From the NCBI GenBank assembly GCA_036426205.1, contig WSYH01001183.1, positions 72,500-136,499 on the forward strand: a DNA stretch of 64,000 nucleotides. The letters are read 5' to 3'. The translations under genes were made by a program, and so were the position numbers. Every line of letters begins with the position of its first letter. The stretch's first letter is position 1. Below the pieces are notes generated by a model, which saw only the letters and a list, made by a program, of their open reading frames with translations, was not told the origin of the DNA and did no database searches. The DNA comes from Ascaphus truei. Taxonomy: Eukaryota; Chordata; Amphibia; Anura; Ascaphidae. This document shows, piece after piece, positions 22,974 through 32,819 of this stretch.

Positions 22974-24170
22974 GTTCATAAGTGGTGCATTTTATATTAT
23001 ATTATGTAGGAAAATGAATTTCTGCTTTTTGTATATCTTGTAGACTTGTTATCTCATCTGTTGTGTCGGCTTTGTGCATGATTGTGAATATAGGTATTTG
23101 ATATGAATGCTCCATTTTCAGAATATATACTGCACTGTCTTTTTGTGTTCACCAATGATTATGTCTGTTATATTATCTATTTTGGTCAAGTTATAAAGAT
23201 TATGGTAGAATAGTGTGGACCATTCCACATTAAGTAATTGAACATATACATTCTGATCCTTCTTTTTCCTTTTTCTTTCTTTTTTATCATTTTGATTTAT
23301 GTTAAATATTCTTTTTTCATTTTCTTATTTTATTGACATAGGAGTATATTGTATTTTATGATTAGTATTTTTCTTTACCATCAAGGTCAATTTTGTTCAT
23401 TTTCTTATTTTACTATCATTATTTCTTTTTTCATATGATTATTTTCTTTTCTTCCTTTTTTCTTTCTATTTTTTTAAGTTAGGATATAGTTAGATGTTTG
23501 TATATATCTTTCGGATTGCATATCACTTGTATAATATATATCCCCCTCTTATTTGGTGGGATATATATATTCTTATTAGTTTATGGTTTTGTATATGTGT
23601 GCAGGCTTATCTTATCTGTAAATTACTTTTTCTTATTTGAGATGCGCCTTTACACATGATTATGGATAGATTTATAATGTATGCAATTTTCATGGTTATT
23701 TGTGTATCATTTTTTGCTTTTATGTTTGTAGGATTTTTGTATCAGTTTGATGAGTTAACCGGACACGCTGGTTGTGTCTTTTTTCTATACTCTGTAATAT
23801 TGTGCCGTCACTATGTGTCCATTTAGAGAAGTAAATGCATTTTATTTAAATTTATGTTAGCACTGGGGCACATAGTTGAGGGTTTAAATTATGGTTTGTT
23901 TGTATTGTAGTATTTGCTGTCCACCCATAGCGTGCGGGCGTGTGACACTCCACCTCTAATAGATATCAGGTATTCATCAGCTGTTGTAATAGCGGAGTTT
24001 GTAGGGAGGGGCTACGTACCTGCATGCGGGGAGGAAGGGCTATAAATAGCGATGTCCGGTTGTAACAGATCACTCTTTGATAAAGTCCCCAAGCGGACGA
24101 AACGCGTCAGAGGTTCTTCCTCATGTCAATTTAACTTGGCTTGTATGCCGCAATAAAGTATTTTGAATTG
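22974..24170 (+). other. PLE-1 3' untranslated and terminal region
   Basis: AT-rich, T-rich DNA with no ORF, ending in a hammerhead-like motif at 24073-24112 and an AATAAAG at about 24152. This is consistent with the terminal repeat region of a PLE; the exact 3' end is not fixed. Confidence 0.55.
24073..24112 (+). ncRNA. Hammerhead-type ribozyme motif (U3/A8 variant), PLE-1
   Basis: Stem I CTCT (24073-24076)/AGAG (24109-24112); core box TTGATAA (24077-24083) in place of CUGANGA; stem II GTCC/GGAC (24085-24088/24095-24098); GAAA (24099-24102); two-base-pair stem III AC/GU; cleavage triplet GUC at 24106-24108. Both partners of the C3-G8 core pair are changed (U3, A8). Hammerheads are an established feature of PLE termini; activity of this variant is not known. 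Confidence 0.55.
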
Positions 24171-24603
24171 CACCTTAACTCAAGCCTTCTCCTGTCTGCA
24201 GTGCTCATTTTCCCACTACTCTATTTTGGACTTCTCAATCGGGAAAAATGCATGCTACAGAGCAGGGTTCATCCCTTACCCCAACTACAGAAACATACCG
24301 GAGATCGAGCTGAAAGTGTGAGTATACACTTTAATTATACATGCAGCGAAGGGAAATTTGGAAGCCCGCCCTGAGAGGGACCACCGGGTGGAGTAGCAAA
24401 TCACCGGACAGGTTAGAAGGCTTTTTTTTCCCTGCAAGTTGGAACACGTTATTTACATCATTTTCTCTATGTTGGGAACCAGAGAGTGAAGAATTGATTT
24501 ATCAGTGGTTAATGGGATGGAAACTCTGCTCATATTATGCTATTAATTGAGGAATCCACAGCATACCAGGATGTATTAAGAGCACCCAATTAGGGAATTT
24601 CCC

Positions 24604-25846
24604 TTATCTACCTGCGACTGGGTCTGGCTTACCTCGCTGGTCTCCGCAGAGACCGCCGCCTTCGTAGGTCCCGATTGCAGGGGGACTGAAGTGGCCGCCG
24701 CTGGCGTTATCTTGGCTGGGGACTGCCGCAACAGCTCCCGGCTTCAGCACAGGGTTGCCGGCATAGATCGTGGGGCTCTGGTCATCGCTGAAGATTGTTG
24801 ACTCCTCCAAACAATGTAAAACACCCATGTCCCGCACACCCCAACCCTCCCCCCAAATAAAATTGACTCCGGCATTATACCGGAATTGTGGCTTTTCCTC
24901 CGCTTCCGCCACCTGCATCCCGCGTCCTGGGAGCACGTCCACTGGCTGGACCATATCAGGTCGGGCCAGGGGTACAACAGCATCTTGCTGTAGCAAGCCG
25001 ACCGCTTGCTGATGCAGCCCGGACAGGTTCTCCAGGGGCAGTCCCGCAAAAGGTTGTCACTCTGTCTGGGCGGGAGCCATCAGAGGATGCCGCTAAATGG
25101 GTCACCTTGTCCGCAGCTCGTGAGCGCTGGCCCTGAGGGGCTTCTTCGCCCGACCGCACACGGTCTGGGCATTGGGCTTTGATGTGGCCCACTTTGTTGC
25201 AGTGGTAACATCGCCGCTTCTGCCGGAGCTCCTCAGCCACCGGTGGACTACCCCCCGCAAGAGGCTGCTGAGTCCAATGCGAAGTTGCATGAGCGCCGGG
25301 CTCATTCTATAGCTTCTCCGCCGCCGGTGGACTACCCCCCGCAAGTGGCTGCTGAGTCTAGAGCGGAGTTGCTTGAGCGCCGGGCTCAGGGAGGGGGTAA
25401 GCGGGTCGGGACATCACCAGCTTCTGGAGCTCGTTCCGCTCCCCCGGGGACCACATCCCTCCCCATGCAGAAATCAGTGATAGCTCTTCCAGGGAAAATG
25501 GACTGGCCGCCGCAACGGCTGATACCTCTTCTGCTGCAAGACTCCCATGGTCTCCACAATCACCCGCTCTCTCCAAAAGTCTCTGCCGTCCCGGAGCTGG
25601 GTCCATTCCCTGCTCTCCGGGCAGTTTGGTGGTTACAGCGACTGCAGCTGTGGATCTTTGCTCAGCCAGCCGGGTTTCGTGCTCACCGATCGCCGCCTCT
25701 CTCTCAGCTTTACCGGCTGCAGGTTCCCGCTCCGACTTGATGAACTCCTCTGGTCTCGGTGCCTGGTTCCAGTCACACGGATGGCCGGAACTTTGGTTCT
25801 GGATGCAATGCTTCCCACAAGTAGGGGAACAGTGAGGTGGTGTCAT
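24604..25846 (-). pseudogene. gag: GMR1-like gypsy element C: gag-protease fragment
   Basis: Minus-strand remnants in at least two frames. The N-terminal segment (25358-25846) is charged and coiled-coil-like (EREAAIGEHETRLAEQRS). A zinc knuckle, CYHCNKVGHIKAQC, sits at about 25170-25212. Near 24930-24960 the text MVQPVDVLPGRGMQV matches the post-active-site protease segment of the two related copies at 34200-34330 and 37334-37600. The protease catalytic segment and everything downstream (integrase, RT) are not recognised, so this is a truncated gag-protease piece. Confidence 0.7.
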
Positions 25847-27840
25847 ATCTTGTGTTATATTTTGTACACTGTGTGTCCAATATTTTTAGCCTTCGGAACT
25901 CGCAATTCACCTGGGTATAAAGAGTTCCAACTGTATTACAGAGTCCCGCAGTAAACTGTAATACAGGTTCAGTTCAATCCCGCCACTGTCACCAGTTTAT
26001 TACAAGCCTGTCACGGGAACATGTGAGAGGCTGTAATAATACTCCAAAATATCTCTGTGTTGAACTGAACACGGTTTATATATAATAAATACAGTTTATT
26101 CCTTAAAGAAGGTGAAAACACAAGATATACAAATAACAGGCAAAATATAGACACTTACTTAAGGGGTTGGACAAGAAAGCAATCAGGATACAGGATTGGC
26201 AATTTCTTCCACAATACAGGTTCAGATGTTGACATCATGAAAAGACACAAAGACACGAAGACACCGAGTATAGGATGGGCACAGGTTTATATGTAATTCC
26301 AATCCTATACTTTATTATTGTGTGCAGGCCATTGGAGAACAATTACCTGCACCCAATCTCTCCTTGCCACCTCACATGAGGGGCATCATAATACCTACCT
26401 ACTGGGTGGGTAATATTCTAAACAGGGGGCTTATTTCCTCAGCCCCCCTCCCACAAGACTGGCGTCTTCAAGTCTGGCTTTGCCAGAATACCCTTTGTCC
26501 AAGGTGTGAATGACAACACTTAATATCAATCACCCATGTCCTGCATTCTTTTGTGTTCGCATACACAAGCAGGGTGGGGGAGTCTTTGATCAGGAGTTTA
26601 TGATCGACCATTTGTCTCCCACCCTGATCATTAACATAACATATGGGCTCTGAGTTTTCATACCAGACCCAAAATACAATTCATACTTTAATACCTTCAC
26701 ATATTAAAATAAACCATTCTGCTGGGCCCATGGGGCTGACACTTGCCAATCCCTCATGCTGGAGGGGACTCTCCATGGTAGCCAAGTTTCAGCTCTCTGC
26801 GACCCCCAAAACCGGAGATACACAAATGCCGTTTAAAACTCATTACTTTAATGCAGGATTCTCCGCTTAAAAATGAATCTCTGCTTTTCACTCTTTTCCC
26901 ATTGAAATCAACGGGCTCTGCCGCCATGGGCTTTCAATGGAGCAACTCCGCCGTTGAAGTCTATAGTGCTCCTCCGCCATAGCCCTTCAATGGAGTAACG
27001 CCGCCATTGAAGTCTATGGGAAAAATTACCAACCTTTACATTTGCCCATACTCTGTCTGGTTGTTCGGAGAGGGCTGGAAATGGCCATGCAGTCATGCCG
27101 GAGCAGTGACTACATGCGACCCACATCCCAGCCCTTTGGTCCTCGCAGAACCGGAGATATGGACTTACACTTGTTACCGTTTTGGACTAAGCCTTTTTAA
27201 CGCCACGCGGCTTTTCCTCATTGAAATCAATGGCCGGCGCCGCTATAGGAAATGCATGGGCGAGCGCCACCATTGGATTCAATGGGACCTCCGCTCCGCC
27301 ATTGTAGGTGAACTTGACCTCAGTGATAAAGCTCTTTTTAAAGACATTTAATCCGCTCATGCGGTCTGCGGTTTGGATGGCTGCCAACCCGTTCCTGGAG
27401 GTCGGCGTCGAGGAATCCCCATTGAAGTCAATGGCCCCAATGGGAAACCGCCGCTCCTCCTCTTGGACGCCACCTGCTGGTCTTCGCTGGAAACAGGCCC
27501 AAAAGCGACAGATCTGCCATTGGAATGCATGGAGCTGCAATGGCGACCTATGGGAGGCTGCAAAATGGAGCCTGAAAAGGCGGGAACAAGGGGCTATAAC
27601 CACTGAATTAACATTAAACCCTTCCCTCCCACATCAACCCCAGTGTATGTGATGGTGCAAACAATGGGATGAGAACAATACACATTTACAGGGACTTATA
27701 CGTTTGGATTCTGAAGCAGGGTAAAAACACATTACTTGACCGCAGTCCAGTTAACCCCTTGCTTCCCAAGTGAGAGCAGGGGGTGGCCAAATGGGGTGTA
27801 ACCCCTTTAATACCGGGCTAAACCCCCTCTCCCATGATAT
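25847..27840 (-). repeat. Leader and long 5' LTR of GMR1-like element C
   Basis: Leader 25847-25994; a TGG-initiated putative primer site on the minus strand at about 25976-25994 (TGGTGACAGTGGCGGGATTG); LTR from 25995 to about 27840. The leader and LTR inner end resemble those of the element at 38640-38802 (shared TCCCGCAG and ATCCCGCCACTG-type blocks). Within 26880-27560 the motif CCATTGAAGTCAATGG recurs in both orientations, forming small palindromes. The outer LTR end is approximate. Confidence 0.6.
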
Positions 27841-27845
27841 GAATA

Positions 27846-28004
27846 CCTTGAGAAAGCGCTCTGTGAAGCGTGAAACGTTGGTGGAATTTTCCTTTGCCCT
27901 TTTTTCCATGACCAATAAATAACATTTTTATGGGATACGCACCCTCCTCTCTATTACTTTATGGATACCTGCAGTAGTGCTCTGCCAGTTCTCTTCCTTT
28001 CTAT
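27846..28004 (+). other. PLE terminal fragment with hammerhead-like motif
   Basis: A box TTGAGAA at 27848-27854, stem II GCGCT/AGCGT (27856-27860/27867-27871, one G-U) and GAAACG (27872-27877) form a hammerhead-like core with the same U3/A8 pair as other copies. The AC/GU stem III has no loop left (GAAACGTT), so it is unlikely to cleave. The following AATAAATAAC and CTTTATGGATACCT resemble short PLE-derived tails. Confidence 0.45.
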
Positions 28005-28262
28005 AACTTCGTCAGTAAAAAATGTCAATTCACAATGAACCACTGTGGTTTTTTTAAAACACCTGCACGTAGATACATTACTGTAGCACATTAGAATTCA
28101 TCACAATTCATGAATATCTGCCACCTGGCGGATACGCGAAGAATTACCCCCAATTAAATCTGAACCATTATAATTAAACAGATCAAATGCGGACCAGCCA
28201 CGGGTGCTTGGCGGTGCAAATGCGGCATGAATGCGGTGATACCCAATTTTTTTCACGTGGAA
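28005..28262. repeat. Second copy of the sequence upstream of the forkhead ORF
   Basis: About 250 bp clearly similar to 55285-55545, sharing CACCTGCA, ACATTACTG, AATTCATGAATATCTGC, CTGGCGGATACGCGAAGAAT and ATGAATGCGG blocks in the same order and orientation. At 55 kb this sequence precedes an intact forkhead ORF; here the matching position (below 28005) is occupied by a PLE terminal fragment and no forkhead ORF is found. Confidence 0.75.
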
Positions 28263-28264
28263 TT

Positions 28265-28427
28265 CAGAAGATGCAACTTCTACACCCCCGAGAAGTTTTA
28301 AAATAAAGGCTGGCGCAGCAGTATGCTGGCAATACATTTTAACCCCCTCTGTCCCAACATGGTTTTGGGTTAACCAGTCGGACATAATACCTTTATTATT
28401 GGCCTGGTTAACCATTCCACAGCCACA
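28265..28427 (-). repeat. Truncated 3' LTR of GMR1-like element A
   Basis: Minus-strand start TGTGGCTGTGGAA at 28427 matches the 5' LTR start TGTGGCGGTAGAA at 40366, and the next 100 bp align (GGTTAA...AATAA...TTAACC). The LTR is cut off at about 28265 by the forkhead-upstream-like repeat. Confidence 0.7.
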
Positions 28428-28438
28428 TATCCCTCAAC

Positions 28439-28975
28439 TCAAAGCGCAAGCTCTGTCCCGATCACCCCTTCCGGTGGTTGGGCTAGGCTGTCAGCTCCTG
28501 AGGTTGTGAGTTCATAAGGATTGTCCTGCCGGGAAAGTCCATCCGCATTGCCATGTTCACTGCCCTTCTTATGCTGGGTGGTGAAATCGAATTCTTGCAA
28601 AGCAAGACTCCAGCACAGTAACTTGGCATTTTCCCCCGACACCATTTGAAGCAAATTTAACGGGTTGTGGTCCATGATTACAGTAAATGGCCAACCGTAG
28701 AGATAGGGCTGAAGCTTTCTCAGAGTCCACACGATCGCCAGACACTCTTTTTCAATGGTGGCATAAGCCACCTCTCTCGACAGCAGCTTGCGGCTCAGAT
28801 ACACCACTGGGTGCCCTCCTCCCCCACATGGCTGAGTACAGTGCCGATGCCATAGTCCGAGGCATCGGTCTGCACCAAAAAAATTTTAGTGTAGTCTGGT
28901 GCAGCTAGGATAGGGGCACTGGCCAGTGCAGTCATCAGTGACTTCACAGGCAGGATACCAGACTCACTAGTCCAA
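28439..28975 (-). pseudogene. pol: RNase H of GMR1-like element A
   Basis: Open frame 28439-28807 plus upstream text to 28975. Motifs: LVQTDASDYGIGTVLSH (about 28840-28890, carrying the first catalytic Asp), KECLAIVWTLRK (Glu), DHNPLNLL (Asp) and HGNADGLSR near the end. The frame is shifted once near 28807. In an active element this domain removes the RNA strand of RNA-DNA hybrids. PLE-2 separates it from the RT at 31023. Confidence 0.82.
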
Positions 28976-28983
28976 ACGAAATT

Positions 28984-29980
28984 GTGTTCCTTGACTTAGT
29001 AATATATGTAAAAGAAGGGAGAATAAATACGAAAACACACTTTAAACCAGTTGATGCAAATAATTTTATCCTGGAGACAAGTTGTCACGATAAGAACTGG
29101 ATACATAACATCCCATATGGCCAACTGAGACGCATCAAACAGAACTGCACAGATGCAAATATGTACTTAGAACAATCTGAGATATTAATTGAAAAATTCA
29201 GGCAACGTAAATATGGAGAAAATATTATAAATAAAGCTATACAGAAATTAGAATCAGTACCAAGAGGTGATATCATTCAGCCCAAAATTACAACAAGAAA
29301 AAGAAAAAATGTAACCAACAATATGAAATATGGTATGTCTTTTATTACGGAATTCAATAGAGAGTCTGCTCAGATTAAGAAAATAATATCTAAACACTGG
29401 CACGTACTTATGAATGACCCTGTGGCCACATTCCAGAGAAACCTTGTGTCATTTATAAAAAAGCGCCCAATCTAAAAAGTCTGCTTGCCCCCACTACCAT
29501 GAAAAGGAAAAAAGATAGTGGTTCTTGGTTAAATAAACCAATTGGTTTTTACGGTTGCATTTCGTGCAAAGCCTGTGTTCAAAAAAGTGCGGAAAAATTT
29601 ACTTTTAAATCAAATATAACGAATGAAATGTTTAAGATCAACCAGTATATAAATTATAAATACTCATATGTAGTGTATATATTGAAGTGCCCATGCGGCC
29701 TACAATATGTGGGGAGAACATCACGACCCCTTAAAGTCCGCATATTGGAACACATGGGGAATATTAAGAAAAATTTGTTAACCCATTGTGTTTCCAAACA
29801 TTTTGGCATTTACCACCATTCAGATCCTACACTGGTAACATATAAAGGAATAGAGCATGTCCTGTTCACTGGAGAGGTGGTGACAGATTAACCCTTCTGG
29901 CCCAGCGTGAAACATACTGGATCCATAGACTCCAAACGCTGGTTCCAGAGGGGTTAAATGCCAGCATTGACATAGGAGCT
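28984..29980 (+). pseudogene. PLE-2 RT thumb and GIY-YIG endonuclease
   Basis: First open frame 28984-29475 (163 codons) carries the IPYGQLRRIKQN block and the RT-thumb/linker region (KKIISKHWHVLMNDP). After a single frame change near 29475-29485 the endonuclease part (29499-29891) has a Cys linker (GCISCKACVQ), a GIY-YIG nuclease with YVVYILKCPCG, LQYVGRTSRPL and RILEHMGN, and the terminal RETYWIHRL text in another frame to 29985. The catalytic fingers/palm of RT are absent through 5' truncation. Nuclease active-site residues are present, but the frame breaks before the conserved C-terminal block. Confidence 0.8.
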
Positions 29981-30385
29981 TTTTTGTGATAAGCATCTCT
30001 TCTGCTTGCTGTATTGATAGTCTGCACTATTTTTATAAAGTACTCATTTTGCTTTTTCTATCTCCCCCCCAGGTTTAAATCATTAGATTAATGTAGTAAT
30101 GTATGTCAATATTAAATTATTTTACTAGTAGTACGAAGATTTTGTATTAAAAAACTTTTTAATGAAAATTTCTTAATGTTTTTTATTATGTAACATTCAT
30201 GTTTATTAAATAGATTGTCATTTTTATACCATTGTGTGTTATAATATTTTTTTGGAGCACTACTATGTAATGAGTAGTTGCGTAACAATTACCATCAAGT
30301 TTTTATCATATGGATTGCAATTAAGTGATTAATTAATTCACAAGTTCTGTGCCTATAAATATGCTAAGCAGTGATAGGGCAATTA

Positions 30386-30424
30386 GATTCCTGAAGAAGT
30401 CGTACCGACGAAACCCATAGAATC
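30386..30424 (+). ncRNA. Hammerhead-type ribozyme motif, PLE-2
   Basis: Stem I GATTC (30386-30390) pairs perfectly with GAATC (30420-30424). The core box CTGAAGA (30391-30397) matches CUGANGA, followed by one extra A, stem II GTCG/CGAC (30399-30402/30406-30409) with a 3-nt loop, then GAAA (30410-30413). Possible cleavage triplet AUA (30417-30419); stem III is reduced to about one pair. The core is canonical; the weak stem III makes activity doubtful. Confidence 0.55.
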
Positions 30425-31022
30425 CTGTGTTCAGCATCCAGTCTGTGCAAGTCACAGTTGCGAAGTCCTGGCAGCCGGAGATCCCCCTTGCAGCACTTCC
30501 GCCCACAGCCCTGCGTCAACCGGATGTGACGTTGATGGGAGCAGAGAAGCAGAGGGAAGAAACACACTGTGTACCGGTGAATTTATCTATCAGGATTTCG
30601 TACAATGACTGGACCTATTATTCCTTATGTGAGTGCATAGCCATATGTTTTATCTGTGATGATCTCCAATACATTTTAAGACGTTATTGCACAATTTTGG
30701 TATTTCTTATTATTTCTGGGTGTTCGTGCGGTGGTGGAGAAAAAGTGAAAGGGGTCTACACCTGTTGATATCCATGTTCATTGCTCTTAACAGAGAGAGG
30801 AGTGTCTCTGTAATGCCTGATTTTTGAAAGGAAAATTGTGAGTGGATTACCTTTTTCACTAGAAAGAAAGAATTGAGACTGTATCACACTATGTTGCCTT
30901 TATTTTTATTTTTCATATAATCACGTGAACATTGGCGCTCCCCTGAATCTTTGAGGATACCAAACTACCAGCACAGACTGTTGCTTCTGGGTCAAGTCAG
31001 TCAGGTGTTTTGCAATGGCGCT

Positions 31023-31775
31023 TTACTGAGGAACAAACATCCTATAGTAGCCTGCGGTGCCTAGAAAAGCCATGACCTGCTTCTTTGTCTTGAGTACGGG
31101 CCACTGCACTATTGCTTCCACCTTGTCTGGCTTTGGTTTGAGGTAACCGCCACCCACTCTGTGCCCTAGGTACAGCACTTCTGCCATCCCTACTAAGACC
31201 TTGGTGGGTTTCAAGGTGATTCCAGCTCCCTAATTCTGGCTAGCACCGCAGCTACATGCACTAAATATGAGTCTCACGAAATGCTAAACACTGCAATGTC
31301 GTCCAGGTATGACCTTGCAAACCCCTGCATACCCTCTAGAAAACGATTGACCAGGCATTGGAAGGTAGCCAGGGCATTTTTCATCCCGAATGGCATCACT
31401 AGAAATTCATAGAGGACACTCTCACTAGCCTCCTGGGTCAAGGGGATCTGGCAGTAACCTTTACTGAGATCCATGGTAGTCAGATACTTTGACCCCGTGA
31501 GTTCATCTAGCAACTCGTCCATGCGGGGCATGGGATAAGCATCTGACACCGTCCATGCGTTGAGCTGTCGGTAGTCCACACAGAACTGGGTGGTCCCATC
31601 TTTCTTAGATACTAGGAATACTGGACAAGCCCAAGGGCTCTGGGACGGTACAATTACCCCTAGGGCCAGTATCTCTTCTACCTCCCTCTCTATACTGCCC
31701 TTAATCTCTGCTGATACCCGATAGGCATGCTTATGCAGAGGGCGCAGGTCTCTCGTGAGCACTGGGTGATCTGTG
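31023..31775 (-). pseudogene. pol: Reverse transcriptase of GMR1-like element A
   Basis: Minus-strand frames 31274-31775 and 31023-31214. Motifs include WACPVFLVSKKDG, FCVDYRQLNAWT, MDLSKGYCQIPL (first catalytic Asp), VMPFGMKNALATFQ and the catalytic SYLDDIAVF at about 31294-31320, followed in another frame by LGHRVGGGYLKP and FLGTAGYYRMFV. One frame change occurs between 31274 and 31214. The upstream end connects in frame to the pre-RT linker at 35381 once the 31776-35375 insertion and one CTGTG are removed. PLE-2 cuts the downstream side. Confidence 0.85.
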
Positions 31776-32149
31776 TGTGACGAGGATGGAGGTGATCAGG
31801 CCTGAATAAAGGTTTTATACCTGGCTGGTCATCCTCCCCTCACATTGGGAATTAAACTGTTAAACTCGTTTCCCAAGCCTCCTTGTGTTTGCCCTGTCCC
31901 AGCCATTTTTATTCCCCATTTGCAGGCCATTCCCTGCCTGCTGTATTAAAAGACAAAATGCATTGCCTGTTATACCCTTCCACAGACACAAGATGGTGTT
32001 GTGAGCGCCCAATGCTAGCGCTGATTGAAGAAGCGTGACAAAAAGTTAAAGGGCTGGGTGTGAGATGGGTATCCATTACTTGCGGTTAGAATCTCAAGTG
32101 GTTTACAGATAAAATGTATCCGTCTCTCGTTAACCTTGTAACTTGAAAG

Positions 32150-32200
32150 GCGGAAAGTCAATTGACGTGAGAACTGTGTCAATTGACGTGAGAACTGGGT
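32150..32200. repeat. Short tandem duplication
   Basis: GTCAATTGACGTGAGAACTG occurs twice in direct succession (about 32157-32198) within the leader or LTR of derivative B. Confidence 0.8.
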
Positions 32201-32819
32201 GAACTTGTGTTCCCAAAGCCGGCATTTCAATTATAAAGGCTAACTTGAGAACGAAAGCAATCTGCAACCTGATTTTTTGGGTGCAAGTACAGTTAAACAC
32301 TACATGCCCATACATACATAAGTTACAGTTGTAACACAAGCCGAACATGATGTTTTAATAAAGTCTGTAAAAACAGCAGATTTAATAGGATGTAATCTGT
32401 AAGCACGGGAAGGAATTCCTTGGACATACAGATGTGATATGGGTGGATGAGCTGGGGGTATTTTCATGCCTGTGCTTCAAAGGGGTTTCACCGAGTTGGC
32501 GACCCCCAGTCTAAAGAAGTGTCAGGGATGAAAAGACCCAGAGGCCCATAATGTGTTCACTGCCGGCATTCTGATGCATAACAGATGCCGGGTCCTTGAC
32601 ACCTCTTGGCCAAACCTCAGACTCAGAGGTGCCAAGGTATGTGTGTAGCCCAGGAATGCTAAGTGGCATGGGAGTCAACCTGACCCATGCGCTTTGCACA
32701 CCGGAAAGCCTTTTTGCCCGGTCTTATGAACTGTGGGCAACATGACCATTGGTGGGTTAAATTGTTCCCACAAGGGGATTGGGTCCACATGTTAATGATA
32801 GCCTCGGCCAGTCTATAAC

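Larger units (their letters stand above)
28976..30975 (+). mobile_element. Penelope-like element PLE-2, 5'-truncated, inside GMR1-like element A
   Basis: Interrupts the RT-RNase H junction of the minus-strand GMR1-like element. It begins in mid-ORF with IVFLDLVIYV, so only the RT thumb and endonuclease parts are present. It ends in an AT-rich tail with a hammerhead-type motif at 30386-30424. Both ends are placed by loss and resumption of the GMR1 reading and are accurate to about 20 bp. Confidence 0.75.

Noticed and set aside
25243..25954. Plus-strand ORFs at 25.2-25.9 kb
   Set aside because: They are antisense to the GMR1-like gag, whose zinc knuckle and protease text are on the minus strand.
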